NCBI RefSeq assembly: GCF_964355755.1
Contig: NC_092672.1
Location: forward strand, 6,758,001 to 6,822,000
Direction of reading: 5' to 3'
Length of the DNA stretch: 64,000 bases
Source: Antedon mediterranea
Taxonomy: Eukaryota; Echinodermata; Crinoidea; Comatulida; Antedonidae
Below the pieces are notes generated by a model that was given only the letters and a program-made list of their open reading frames with translations, ran no database searches and was not told the DNA's origin. The translations under genes and the position numbers were made by a program. Below are positions 12,358-55,318 of the stretch, piece by piece (position 1 is the stretch's first letter; each line of letters starts with the position of its first letter).

Positions 12358-12750
12358 TGATTAAAGATGTATTGTCCCCCAAAAACATAAAAAATGAAGA
12401 TTTAAATCAGACTTTGAATATGTTATTTTGTAGTTTTAATAAAGTTAATCACTTCCATAGAAAAAAAAATGAAAAAAAAAATAATGTTTTCACTTATAAA
12501 ATGACTAAATATATGGATAAATTCAACCAAAAATCCATTGGCGGCAGCCAATTTGACCATTGGCGGCAGCCAATTTGACCATTTTTTGCTTTTCAAATTG
12601 GCTACTTACATTTTTATCAGGTAAATACATTTTTTTCCGATCCAATTTTTGGTCAAAGTGGATTTGTTATGTTATGTTACATTAAAATGGAATATTCAAC
12701 AAAAATTTGTTTAAGAATTATTTTTTCAGGGGACAATACATCTTTAAATA
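12358..12750. mobile_element. MITE with AGATGTATTGTCCCC ends, copy 1
   Basis: Left AAGATGTATTGTCCCCC and right GGGGACAATACATCTT are inverted repeats, with TTAA next to AGATG at both ends. The interior has a second inverted pair (CCAAAAATCCATTGG / CCAATTTTTGGTC) and a tandem duplication ATTGGCGGCAGCCAATTTGACC. A shorter relative lies at 44,805-45,122. Confidence 0.8.
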
Positions 12751-13521
12751 AAGTCATGGTGTGTTTTATAAAACAAATAATAAATGCTGTGTACATTTAC
12801 ATTCTTTAAAAGATTGATTCTCTCCATTAAACTTGCACTTTATAAACTAATTGTATTTAGTACCATGACCATTTTGTGAAAAGGCAAGTAAATATCTTCT
12901 TCGACATACAATCTATACCATGTATTTAATTTACATAAATTAATTACGAAAACCGTCAATTTAAGATGATTATTATAGGAGCTAAGATATACATAACAAA
13001 TCTAAATCTGCATTTAGCTTAGCCCCTCATAAATTTTAATATAATATTTTGATAAATGTAACTCCTATTAACTTTTCATTGGTTAGTCATCTAAACCCTA
13101 GATCAGTCACAGATAAAACTCATTTTCTGGAAAATAAAAATGTTATCAATATCTACCTCAAGGGAAATAATTTTCCTTACAGTTTCATAACAGCCATATA
13201 CATTTGAAAATCACCTAGTTTTGAGTTGGTGGTCACATGGAATCTTTTAAGGTGAACATTTTTTACATAAACACATTACTTTTTTTTTTTATTTTTACCT
13301 ATTTAAAAAAAAATATGAAGTGTTATATCTATTAGTAATGAGTTTATTTAGTATTCGTATCTAAAAATACTGACATTTAAAAACTTTATAGCCATTGGTT
13401 TTAAAAGGAGATGACATGAAGTAGTATATAAATTGAGATTCTACGCTATGTATTCTGAATATTTTACAATTACAAATTCTATCTATCTATCTATTTCAAA
13501 GAAATTTAAATTGGAATCTTT

Positions 13522-13670
13522 AAGCTCTGTCTACGCTATCAAACTAGTTTGACTAAAAAAGTGTGATGTGCTCAAATATGGTGGTGGTGTGGAAAATATG
13601 GTAGTGATATGATATCATCATGTCCATATATGGGCACATCACATTTAGTTTGATAATGTAGACAGAGCTT
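13522..13670. mobile_element. AGCTCTGTCTACACTATCAAACT MITE, copy 1
   Basis: Inverted ends AGCTCTGTCTACGCTATC and TGATAATGTAGACAGAGCT are flanked by TTA on each side. The interior is the family's GTGATGTGCCCAAATATGG / GACATCATCATGTCC block. Confidence 0.85.
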
Positions 13671-15114
13671 TAAATTTGCAATCAATGACAAGTATAGCAT
13701 GTTGAGCAATAAGAAGCCGCTTGCGTTTTGTGAAATCATTTGACTGAGTTTGGCTAAAGGTCGACGAGTTTAATGAGCTTGATAAAAAAAAAAGATGATG
13801 ATGATTTCTGGAGCAGTAAACATAGGAAGACTTTGGCGCACTTACAGATGTGGTAATTTGAAAGGAGAAGTATGTAATTGGATTAATTCATGATTAAGTT
13901 GACTTTTGTAACATGTCTTTGTCGGCATTGATCGATTACTTGGTACTGCGTTAATTATAGTTACAACTTTGTCTACCAATTTACAGTACTACGCTAACGA
14001 GCGGTTTCCAAACAATTATAACAAATTGCTAAATGATAACAATAGATAATTGGCAAGTTATTCAAGTTTTTCTAAACATGAGGATGTCATACTTTACAGA
14101 CGAATTGTTTACGGAATTTGCATGCTTTGCTGGTAATCCATCACACTACGCTAATAACGTGGTGAAGGAATTTTCCTCCGGGCGGTTTTTGATATATTTA
14201 CATTGCCATAACAAATCTATATCATACTACCAATGTGCATGGTCATTCCGTCACCTGTTGAATAGGATTAAAATTGACATATTGACGCAGAGTGACAGAT
14301 GAATGTGTTTCAATGGCTTTAAACACCCCCTAGTGTAATGTTACGACTTTGTTGTAAAATCTTGCTGTTTTCGTTACTATAGATACCTACTTTACAGCTT
14401 GATTTAACCAATGATGATTGCGGTAATGTACGCAACATGATATTAAAAAAGATCTTGATACGGAACTCAATAGAGTGTTTCAAACATTTATCGGCATGTC
14501 TTTGATTTAACTTGTCACAATGATGATGATACATGATATATCACCAGGCTGTAGCACCCTCTACATAAAAAACATATGATTACATAACACTCAAGATTAA
14601 TCTACATGTATATCATATCATATCTAAAATGAATATCGAACTATGTTAATAGCTTGCCAATTAGGAATTCTTTTTTTTTTAAATTTTCAATGATATTACT
14701 TTACAATGCCAACATACTCCACAGATTTTCTAGCACTTAACATTTAATTCACCTTTTTGTAATCAATGCATTTGTGAAACTGTCATAATCTGGGTAAGAA
14801 TCATATTTCAAATCAGAAGCAACAAAAATATAATAAGAAAACCTATTCCTTTGAAAGTTATACAAAGCCCTGTACATCAACACACAACAACAACCTTTTT
14901 GGCAGTCATATGTTTCCTAATATTATTCATTTAAATATTAAAAAAAAAACTTTAATTATATTGTGTATAGATTATTTTTTAGCTTTTGATATCAAGGTTT
15001 TAGTTTGGGTTTATTTTTTTATGCCTATTATATATTTTTTATCATATTGTTATATGATAAATAAATTTGAATTGAATAATACCAATTTCTTTGTTTATCA
15101 AATTTGTTAACTTT
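13671..15114. other. Intergenic or HEATR6 3' region, no exon recognised
   Basis: Open frames at 14,033-14,302 (+) and 14,319-14,534 (-) have mixed composition but no motif. The missing HEATR6 C-terminal exon could lie here or further left; none was found by eye. Confidence 0.5.
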
Positions 15115-15226
15115 ATGTGACAAAAAAATGTGATGTGCCCATACATGATGATGTCATATCACTACCATAAATTTGGGAACACCAAACTTTTTTGTCAAAC
15201 TAGTTTGATAGTGTGGACAGAGCTTA
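15115..15226. mobile_element. AGCTCTGTC MITE, left-truncated copy 2
   Basis: Carries the interior and right end (AGTTTGATAGTGTGGACAG) but not the left end. It lies just 3' of the last resolved HEATR6 exon. Confidence 0.75.
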
Positions 15227-15292
15227 AATAGAGGTAAAGGAGGGGTTCTACTTTATTTTTTTCTTGCAAAATAAAATATATTGCTTACGTAC

Positions 15293-46194
<30,902 letters not shown>

Positions 46195-46658
46195 GATTGT
46201 TTTGGAAACGTGCGCCGATTTGAATACCGCCCTCTATGGCGGAACAGTTTAAAACTTTTAAAAATATCTATAAACTTTTGCAACATTTATAACTCCACTT
46301 AACGTATAACAATATATAATTAAAACTCTATTTCCAATAAAGTATATACATTATATTTATTCATTTTTGTCATTTCTTTAATTTTCCTCACTTAATAGAA
46401 AAAAGATGATAAAGGGCCGGAATCTATTAGTACTTTATGTTGCCAAAGAAAAGAAAAATAGCATTGAATTAAAATATTATATTGTCTTGACAATTTAAAT
46501 TCAGTGTAGTAAGTTTAAAGTGTATGTGTAAAGTGAATCAAAATTACTATACAATTATTATAATAATAATCATAAAATAAGCAATGAGAAAATGTATAAC
46601 TTCTGGTGTCTCGAAGTGATAGAACAGTTAATAATAATAATTATTTTCGATAATACAG
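46195..46658 (-). promoter_or_regulatory. nAChR 3' flank and HEATR6 promoter interval
   Basis: This 464-bp interval separates the receptor stop codon from the HEATR6 start, both genes on the minus strand. It must hold the receptor 3' UTR and the HEATR6 promoter and leader. A minus-strand AATAAA lies near 46,357-46,362, about 300 nt past the receptor stop. Close to the HEATR6 ATG the DNA is GC-richer, with an inverted CCGCC/GGCGG pair near 46,229-46,241. No TATA box was identified. Confidence 0.5.
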
Positions 46659-47137
46659 TTAATAATAGTTCTGCAACAATGTAATTAATACAATGAATGT
46701 TGCAAGAAAGACAATAACCATGAATAAAATTAACATCAATTTATCCATAACAGTTGCCAGGTTGATCCAAGTTTCAGTTATCTCATCCTCTTTCTTTCTC
46801 ATCTCAACCTCTTCGTTAAACTTCCTGATTTCTTCCATCATCTCCTTAAGCTCAACTGAATCTGACTGGTCACATGACTGAGTGTTTCTTAGGATTCTAG
46901 CGCTGACTGAACGATAGGGACTGACTGAGTCGTTTCTTTTCAAACTGGATACCGATGTGCCTGCTGAATGGTTACTGGGCTCATATACACCCAGAATTGA
47001 ACCTAGGCCTTTTATTATGATTCTTTGTATCGTTTCATTAACAGGTTTCTTGTGACGTCCGTAGTGAATCTTCAATATGACTGAGGTGGATACGACAGAA
47101 ACACATCCAAGAGAGATTATCAATGTAAAGAAGCTTG
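46659..47137 (-). CDS. nAChR exon 6: M3, cytoplasmic loop and M4
   Basis: The final exon completes the split Ala codon and encodes M3 (SFFTLIISLGCVSVVSTSVI), the basic HYGRHKK start of the cytoplasmic loop, a Ser-rich stretch of about 60 residues, an amphipathic EEIRKFNEEVEMRKKEDE helix (the membrane-associated helix before M4) and M4 (LMLILFMVIVFLATFIVLI). It ends LLQNYY at the stop codon. The loop is short for the family, which limits room for trafficking and modification motifs. Confidence 0.93.
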
Positions 47138-50100
47138 CTATAATAATGCAATGAATCAGAAGACTATAATTAATATAGGTCTATGACATCAATGGGATGC
47201 ATTTTACTGAATACAATACAAGTATCACAACAACCCATATACAACTGGCATTTATTCTGGAATGCTTGGTTCCCACTAGAACGCAACGCAATGACGTAAA
47301 CGCAACGCAAGCGTTTTAACCAATGAAAAGCGAAGTTATAAACAGTTAGCAATCACAAGCGAATAAGCCATCGCTTGTGATTGGTCAATTCACATGCGTT
47401 GCGTTACGTCCTTGCGTTGCGTCGCTAGATAGTGGGAACCACGCTTTAGAACGCAACGAAATGACGTCAGTGCACTGCAAGTCATTTTACCAATCACAAG
47501 TGATGGATTATTCGAACTTTTGTTGGTCAAAGTTCGCTTGAGTTGTGCTTACATCCTTGCGTTGTGAGAATTAGTGGAAACCAAGCTTAAGCCAATTGCA
47601 TAAACTGCTGATGAAGACATGCAGTGCATCCAAAGCTAATTACTCCAAACGTAGACATAGTCAACCCTTTCATCAGATTAATTTTCCTTAGAATCACACA
47701 GGTTCATGCAGTAAAATATTTTATTTTTGAAAGCGTAATATCCAAATGTGTATTCGGGTACTTACATAGAATAGATTAATTTACTTACCAAGATAAGGAG
47801 TGTCATCAGAAGGTGGTAATGCTTCCGCAATCAACTGTTGAAACAAGACAATCGCCAATAGATTTGTAATAGAAAAAGAAATCTTCTCACCACATTCTGC
47901 CGGGAGATAGAAGACGAATGCTGCTAAAAATGAAAGCAAAATGCAAGGGGCTAGAATATTGCCAATGTATGACGTGTAGCGTCTGGACAAACCAATCGTC
48001 ATGGTGACGTCAGAAAAGTTATCTGGACAGCAGTCATACTTAACAATGTTCTTTTTAAAAGATACATCATCTAGATCCCAGACACCATTCTCATTAAAAG
48101 ACGTCTGCCTTGCTGCTTCGCCCGTGACGGATTCAATGTCAATATGATGGCTGGCATATGTCCAAGATCCAAACTTGAAGTCACAGACTTGCTTGTCAAA
48201 TGGAAAGTATCTAACGTCCATCTTACAGAAGGCCGCATAGATTGTTGGACTCGCCAAAGAAACTGTTCCATCAGACGTGATCGATAAAGGAATGCTGTCC
48301 TTCATGTGCTCAAAATCTGTATCCACACTACAAAAACAAATTGTCTTTAATCAAAGATATTGAATAATTGTTGTATTAATTTTAAATTGACTCTAAAACT
48401 GTAACATCACTCAGATCATATTATCTTTAGTAACAAGACGAATGAGTCGAAGTAGGTTTATACGGAACTTTTATGCACAATAGAGATTGACATAGGATTC
48501 AGGATACACATTCTTGTTCCCGATTCAGTGCTCCACATACGATGATATTTGTCCAGTAAAAAGGCAAATTCGGTAAATACAGCAACCCATGTGTGTCACA
48601 TGTATTTTGAAAGGTTGGGTTAAGAGCTAGAGGCATTAAATGTTATACATAATGTGATATGATGTTGTATCACAAAATTGCCTATGATACGTTGAAAAAT
48701 GTATATACAATACCGAGAATCAGACATTCTTGAGAGTCTTCTGTTGACTTTAAACCGAAACATACCATATACGTACTTGTTATACAATGTTATGTCTGGA
48801 ATCCATATAGCTGTTTTATCAACTTTTATCGTATCCAATCCACCATAATCAGAAGCGTTCCATACCATCAGGTGATCCGTCCAAGTCTTGATCGATACAA
48901 ATAGAAAATAATACATAAATTCTTGTTATTCAAGTGAGATATTTTAAATTAAACTTTGATTGCACTTTAACGTGGATATACGCCAGTGTGAACGTAGGCT
49001 CACTTACCATTCCCATCATTCCGTTGACAACTATAAACTGTTCCCGTTCATCCTGAAAAGAAAAGCAATATCATATATATATATTATAATTGTTGAAAAC
49101 ATGATGATAATGATAATAATAATGATGTTGATAATGATGAGAGGCTCAAAGTTTGTTTGTTTAGCTCATATGTGCAAATTATGTGTAAAATTTATTAATT
49201 ATCGAAAAGGGTCGAAGTCTTAATTAAGGCTTACATAATAAGATTTCTAAAGTAGGCTATGATTTTATCAAACGTGACATTTTAGGGTTAACAAGAGATC
49301 TCGTTTTCTTCCTTTTATTGGACGTGTTGACAAAGAGTATAATGTACAGTACTATTATTTTAGTTCTATGACGTAGTCCCTATATTTTTGCTAAATGATA
49401 TAACTCCGGCTTGTATACTTCTATACATGTTGTCTACACTATAAAACTTTATGTGTCAAAAAATGTGATGTGCCCATATAAGGACATGATGATGTCATAT
49501 CACTACCATATTTAAGCACATCACTAACATTATGTGTACATCAATTTCTTTTACACATAACGTTTGATAGTGTAGACAAGGCTTAACAACAATCGGAGTT
49601 GTAACATAATTATTAAATTATTTTCAGAATGGATATCTGCCACTGCTAATAACATAATCAAATAGGTAGGCCTTCAAAGATCTTAATAACGATGGTTACA
49701 ATTTCACTTACCACTTCAGTGACTTGAGTTACCGAATAACGGTACGTTATAAGCACAGTATCGGAGTCGTCCAAGACAGGCCTAGCCGATGGCTGAGTGT
49801 AGTTTTTCAACAAGTTATCTATAAGTCTTTGTTCATTGTTGGCTCCTTCTGCACAAACTGAAAAAATGTAAACGATAAATACGAATTGTTTCATTGTTTT
49901 TTTTTAAACAATCAAACACGTTTTGCATCACACGACAAGCTATGCGTTATTACTGAAAACATAGTAGATATGTCTATGTTTAAAAGCAAAAACCTTTTAT
50001 TTATTCATCAATGTACATAAGCTAAAATGTATTGCTAAAAGAACTCATTAATATTTGTATTATTTAAACAACCATATTAGAGTCAGCACCGCAGCCGCTT

Positions 50101-52650
50101 ACTACAAACGAAGAAACTTCCAAAACCCGTTTGTTTGATTGAATCTAAAATTTTAAACTAATATAAATAAAGATTAATCATAATTAATGTAATAATATTG
50201 TTGTATTTAAATACTACAAATGAAGAAACTTCCAAAGCTCATTTGATTGATTAATCTATTATCATTAATACCGCTAACTTATAAAAAGAACTACATTTGA
50301 ATTCAACAAGACAATAACATTTAATTCATCAGTCCAGCGTTGTCGCTTACTACAAACGAAGACACTTTAAAAAAACAGCATTCATTCAATTTGTTGATTG
50401 AATCCAAATTCTTGAAATAATATAAAAAAAGAACTCATTAATGTAATAATATTTGTATTTGAATTCAACAATAATATTAATTTCAGCATTCCAGCTTTTT
50501 CGTCTACTACAAAACTCATTTGTTTGATTGAATTTGAAATCTTGAATAAATAACAATAATAATGTAAACCAGTGCCATAATTCTCAAAAATATCTAATAA
50601 CTGAAATTAATAATTGCGAGAGAAAATTAATGGAATTTTCATCAAATAAAAATTAAATCGATCTAATTATAATTTAAGTAAAAAAACAAATCGAGTTAAC
50701 AAGTATCTGTAGCAACGCCAATACTCGAACGAAGAACTTGCGTAATTATTGATGTTTCGGTCTATATACTTTGATCTTAACATGTGTATTTTATAACGTA
50801 AATATCAGATTATCATAATGTAGGAGTACTGAATTGGTGTTTCAGCGAGCAGGTTAATTGGAAATGCATAATCTTATACCGATTCACTGGAGGTTAATGG
50901 GAAATGCATAATCTTATACCGATTCACTGGACCTGAATGAAAATGATACTAATACCATTATTGTAACATTATGTTATGATAACACATAAGAAGAATAAGA
51001 ATAATGAAAAGCGAGAACAGAATGTTAATTTGTATATATAAATATTTATTGATGGATTCAAACATGTACTACAAATGGAGAGAGGCATTATATACCAATA
51101 GATAAAAGTTTTGGTCCTCTCTCCTTCATCTTTTTTTTGTAATATATTATACCATATGGACAATTGTCTGAAATAAAAGTTGAATTAAATTGAATTGAAC
51201 ATAATTTCCTTACTATGTTTGTCACCTTTTTTTTAAATACTTTTAATTTAAATAATATAACAAATGTAATATATTTCTGCAGTAATGCAACATTCCGGAC
51301 AAACAATACAGTAGTTACATAACTGTACGTTTAGTCAATATACTTTTGTACATGTTTATACATATTTTTTATTAAAAATTATAACGTAAATCTTTCATTA
51401 TTATAATGTATCCAGTACGTGTTTTTGGAAGAGCAGGTCGTTGAGCTAAAGTTTTTTTATATTTTTATTTCGTACTCTTTTCAATAATAAATATATTGTT
51501 GGTAGTTTACAAGTATATAAAAATCAACATAACAAGGCCATATACATGGCTGCAGTCGCGTGCTCAAGTTAGTGTTTACCGAACAATCGACCGACCGACC
51601 AACCAACCGACCAACCGACCGACTTGGTGAGCTGAAGAATAAATGTTAATTTTTTTTAGCAGAAAAACATTGCTATAAATAAAACCTGACGTATTTTTTA
51701 AATAAACGTACATAAATAGTCTACCAGTACAAACAAGGCATGCCTTGGCAGGTACAAATAAAAATACCGGTACCAACTATCTATTTCAATTTTTTTTCTA
51801 AAAATCTCACATACAACAGCGGGATAGGGATCCCGTCGTCAATAATTGAATAATGACATCGTACCTCAACAATCAACATTTGTTTTTTTTTAATAATTTT
51901 TTTTTATTTAGTATATTACACTGAGGAGCCTTACAAGATGGATCCACCTTAGCTTCAGGGCGACTCAGATTAATCAAATCTTCTAAAATTAACAAGAAAC
52001 AGTTGTTGTTGTACATCCGCTTTTTAATTATTAATTCATATTGTAATATTTCTAAAGGAAAGGTTCTTATTGAAGATAGGTACAAGATTCACGTGTTTTC
52101 CATATTTATATCGGTATCATAGTATAGAACATTGTTGGAAGTTATAATCTCTTTATTGTTAAATGTAAACAAAGATGTAATTATTTACTTAACTTATTTA
52201 ACAAAAAAGCTTGTCCAGATTTAGCCTATAAATATCGGTAGTACTGTACTGTTGTTCCATGATTTTCCACACTAAATTTAATACAAGCTTTCATTTCTCA
52301 TACCATCGTCACTAATTTATTAATTTGTATCGCATTGAATACTATTAATATTCATAACTAATCTAATATCGAATAAATGTTTAGGTCAGTGACGCATTAT
52401 TTTATCTGTAACAATTATGCATTAAATTATAATATATCAAATACATTTATTCCAACAACAATTTCCAATAAAGAACCTTGATAATATTTGAACTTAAAAA
52501 TCTAATGCTTAGTCTTCCAGCCCTTGGTTTATTTCCCGTCCTATATGTAGTTGGCGTGACAGGGCCTATCGATATTATTAGGCCACATAGAAATATTGTC
52601 TTACCTGAGGTTACAAACAACACTGCAGACATCCACGTTTGAATATGCAT
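46659..52650 (-). CDS. Nicotinic acetylcholine receptor alpha-type subunit
   Basis: Six exons: 52650-52605, 49857-49712, 49052-49008, 48886-48777, 48327-47789 and 47137-46659 (stop), giving about 454 residues. The 146-, 45- and 110-nt exons 2-4 match the conserved sizes in nicotinic receptor genes. The product is a plasma-membrane cation-channel subunit. Visible features: signal peptide MHIQTWMSAVLFVTS; loop A IWIPDITLYN; loop B GSWTYAS; the 13-residue Cys-loop from C150 to C164; vicinal C215-C216 (YDCCPD), the alpha-subunit hallmark; M1 about 236-257; M2 after GEK (263-283) with the -1' Glu of cation channels and 9' Leu; M3 about 297-318; a short cytoplasmic loop; M4 near the C-terminus. The exact subunit type cannot be assigned. 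An alternative start exists at 49,894 (see findings). Confidence 0.93.
47262..47592. mobile_element. GGTTCCCACTAGAACGC MITE, two copies in tandem
   Basis: The first copy (47,262-47,447) matches 30,309-30,490 end to end. A second, more diverged copy follows directly (47,449-47,590, ending GGAAACCAAGCTTAAG). Both are in the last intron of the receptor gene. Confidence 0.8.
47789..48327 (-). CDS. nAChR exon 5: Cys-loop, loop B/C, M1-M2
   Basis: This 539-nt exon encodes residues 116-295. It starts by completing the Asn of LYNN, continues VDTDFEHMK, and holds the Cys-loop CKMDVRYFPFDKQVC, loop B Trp in GSWTYAS, loop C KYDCCPDNFSD, M1 (YIGNILAPCILLSF), and the pore helix ITNLLAIVLFQQLIAEALPP. It ends in phase 1 within TPYL(A). 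These features define an excitatory, alpha-type pentameric ligand-gated channel subunit. Confidence 0.95.
49431..49585. mobile_element. AGCTCTGTC MITE, copy 6
   Basis: TGTCTACACTATAAAACTTT and GTTTGATAGTGTAGACA ends with the family interior, within nAChR intron 2. Confidence 0.8.
50085..50560. repeat. Degenerate tandem repeat, about 130-bp unit
   Basis: ACTACAAACGAAGAAACTTCC followed by TTTGTTTGATTGAAT recurs near 50,098, 50,212, 50,349 and 50,506, inside receptor intron 1. Confidence 0.75.
50850..50932. repeat. 41-bp tandem duplication
   Basis: GGAAATGCATAATCTTATAC with CGATTCACTGGA occurs twice. Confidence 0.9.
51586..51622. repeat. (CGAC/CAAC)n tetranucleotide repeat
   Basis: ATCGACCGACCGACCAACC and its continuation form nine imperfect 4-bp units. 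Confidence 0.9.
51935..51982 (-). other. Possible 48-nt in-frame cassette exon of the nAChR gene
   Basis: A TTGTTAATTTTAG acceptor and a TT|GTAAGG donor bound 48 nt that are open in the required phase (phase 1 to phase 1), reading DLINLSRPEAKVDPS. It is GC-richer than its surroundings. It may equally be a chance match. Confidence 0.25.
52605..52650 (-). CDS. nAChR signal-peptide exon (predicted first coding exon)
   Basis: A 46-nt coding segment begins at ATG 52,650, encodes MHIQTWMSAVLFVTS, and ends in phase 1 at CAG|GTAAGA. The phase matches the acceptor TTTTTTCAG at 49,858-49,866, and joining them gives VTSVCAEGANNEQ. Signal-peptide exons closed by a phase-1 intron are the usual design in this family. 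The separation from exon 2 (2.7 kb) and the existence of another ATG inside the next acceptor region keep this below certainty. Confidence 0.7.
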
Positions 52651-54632
52651 CACGAAAAAAAACTCGTCTCGTTCTTTTCAAAGAGGCCTTAGCACAGAAT
52701 GATTTCTTAGATATGACGTTTAATCATGAACTATACCAAGTAGCACGTTTCGCCAATTAATGTGAAAGAATGATAACTATACTAGACTACATAAAGCACA
52801 TAGCACGAAGAATATAACTGCAGCGTTGTTTGTTGACTTAGTACTGCGATAATATTTCTAGCGGTACTTGGTATGGATATTACTATAATAGTATGAATAA
52901 TACATTGATTGACATTGTGTCAACCTATCACTAGTTTTTGCTTGATGTTGACCTATTTTACGTATATTTTCTTATTAAGGTTAAAAGTATTAACGCAGCT
53001 CTTAATTTTAATTGGTGATATTAATTTAAAAAAATCAAACTTTTATAAAACAACATCTACATAATCGTATGTACTTAATAAAACATCTACATAACCGTAT
53101 GTATTTAACAAAACATATAGGCCTAACCGTATTACTCGAATAATTTACTAACCTAATATTCTCTAACTTGGGAAGAAATTATGTTTTATGTTTAATACTA
53201 CAATAGCAGAAAATATAATTGATTATGTTTGTTAATCCATAATATTAACAAAAAAGAACAGTACAGACTGTTCTTGAAAATGATTTTATGGTATCATTTT
53301 ATCGATTTTACACAATGCTTTTCATAATTAAACGTGTACAATTTGAAATTTACATTATTACCAAGCTGTCTGAATGTCCTCTGGCATTGTAGATATAGAC
53401 AACCGCATTTTAGCTTGCTTAAAGCCTGTCCATACTATAGAATATAACGAACGATAACTATATTTTTCTACAGAACACAAAATGCTAGATAATAATATAA
53501 CCATTTTGTAGGCTTACTGTCGATGAAAACAATATTTACAAATCCGATCAAATGACGTTATGACCAGTAACAACAATGTATTCGTTGTATATCGAACTTA
53601 ATTTTGTATAAAATGTACATTTTCTATTTACAGTATCATCGTTCATCGTCATGGAATAATCAATCAATCAATTTCTATAATCCCCATTATTTATATAATT
53701 TTCTAAAAAAAAAGCTATTAGTAGAATTGAAAATACTTTATTTGAAAAAACACATGTGGTTGTAAGATTTGTTTTATTATTGAGAAAGCACGGTTTGATA
53801 TTGTCAGCCATAATGTACATTATGGTGAATATTTTGGAGACAATAAAAGATCAATATCGACAATATGCAAGTCCTTGTTTATTCTATATAATTCGCTATC
53901 ATTTTCATAATTATAGAAAAGGATACAACATTTTTTTAGAGTAAAATATACTGTCCGTTTTACAAAACAAAAATAGGCATTACACAATGAGTTTTGTTCG
54001 GAATTATGAGTTTCTTATTTAAACTAGGTTTAATGTGCAGAAACTGCTTTATTTAAAAAATAAATGAACGGTATGAGCCAAAAAAACTTGTAGTTATAGC
54101 TTTTATAATGTCCATTTTTTTTTCGAGAAGTACACATGTAAAATATAAACACAAAACAAAAAAACAAATTTAAAAAACTGCTAAAATATCAATTTTATAC
54201 AAATAACCTAAATTTCACTCTGACATTTTATTTTTATTTTATTCAAACTCATTCAAATATTTAAATGTATTTTTGAATATGTCTTTTTTGTTGTTTAAAG
54301 TTGAAAAAAATGTTATCGATTTTAGACAATTGTTAATCTTATCCCGTGCGAATGTGAAGTTATGAATCGTTTAAGGTTTGCGTCGTTAGCAAACCGTTTC
54401 AATACATTTCAGCTATTCAACATAACCCTGTTAAAACTATTGATTTTGCTTTTTAAATAATAAATTGGAAATAATGATCGTACGAATATAAAAAATATGT
54501 TGTATGTTTATCGATTTTAGAAATGATATTATAATATATATAATATCCAACAAAATAATAATAAAAAGAATGACATTTAAATAGTAAAAATGGTAATAGT
54601 TAGATATTTTCTTTATCATTGATACTGATATG
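52651..54632. other. Upstream region of the receptor gene, no gene seen
   Basis: AT-rich. A 30-bp tandem repeat, AACATCTACATAATCGTATG type, lies at 53,046-53,125. Promoter elements of the receptor gene should lie near 52,660-53,000, but none is recognisable. Confidence 0.5.
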
Positions 54633-55030
54633 AACTACCGTAAATCTTCTAATAGTAATCTACCTTATACGTCAATCTATAATATTAACCCACTACTCTA
54701 ATAGTCCCCCATGGGGGTTACTATTAGTAACAGAAACTTATGATGCAGCTGTATTTTGAAAATAGATAATGCATGTTAATCTCGGGAGTGGGGGAGGATT
54801 GAGTGTTTTTGAGTTTATAAAAATAAAGTTAGAGTTCAACCAAATTTGTTTATTCGTACTGCTTTATCATTTTGCTATGAGTTGCTGACCGGAAAAGTTT
54901 GGGGTAGGGTTACTATTTTCAGGTGCCTAATTTAAGATTAGTTACCGTAACTCACTACTCTAATAGTAACCCACCCTAAAAAACAGTCAAAGAATAATAA
55001 TTACAATGTAACAATAGATTTACGGTAGTT
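54633..55030. mobile_element. AACTACCGTAAATC inverted-repeat element
   Basis: Perfect 14-bp ends AACTACCGTAAATC and GATTTACGGTAGTT bound 398 bp. CTAATAGTAA motifs recur on both arms, with a central CCCCCATGGGGG palindrome. No coding frame or clear target duplication. Confidence 0.75.
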
Positions 55031-55318
55031 GGTATTCAGTTGAAAAAATAAATTATTAATAATGGTCGAAAATAATTTATTTATAATTTTTTTTTCATGA
55101 TTGTTGAAATGCTTTTGAAAAGTTGTTCTACTTTATTTAGCTTTTGTCTAATAATGTTTTTCCCCTTTGGTTTTCACTTTAACATTTTTAATTTTGTAGC
55201 CACGATCGAACTTATGTTATATTTTGCCAATACTACTGTATTTTTAAATATATAACTTTGTATTTAAGCTTTCTCTTATTCTGTGAAATATTGTGGTGTG
55301 CGAAAAAAAAAACAAACC

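Noticed and set aside
50345-50560. CRISPR-like spaced repeats
   Set aside because: Repeats are degenerate, unevenly spaced and in an animal intron.
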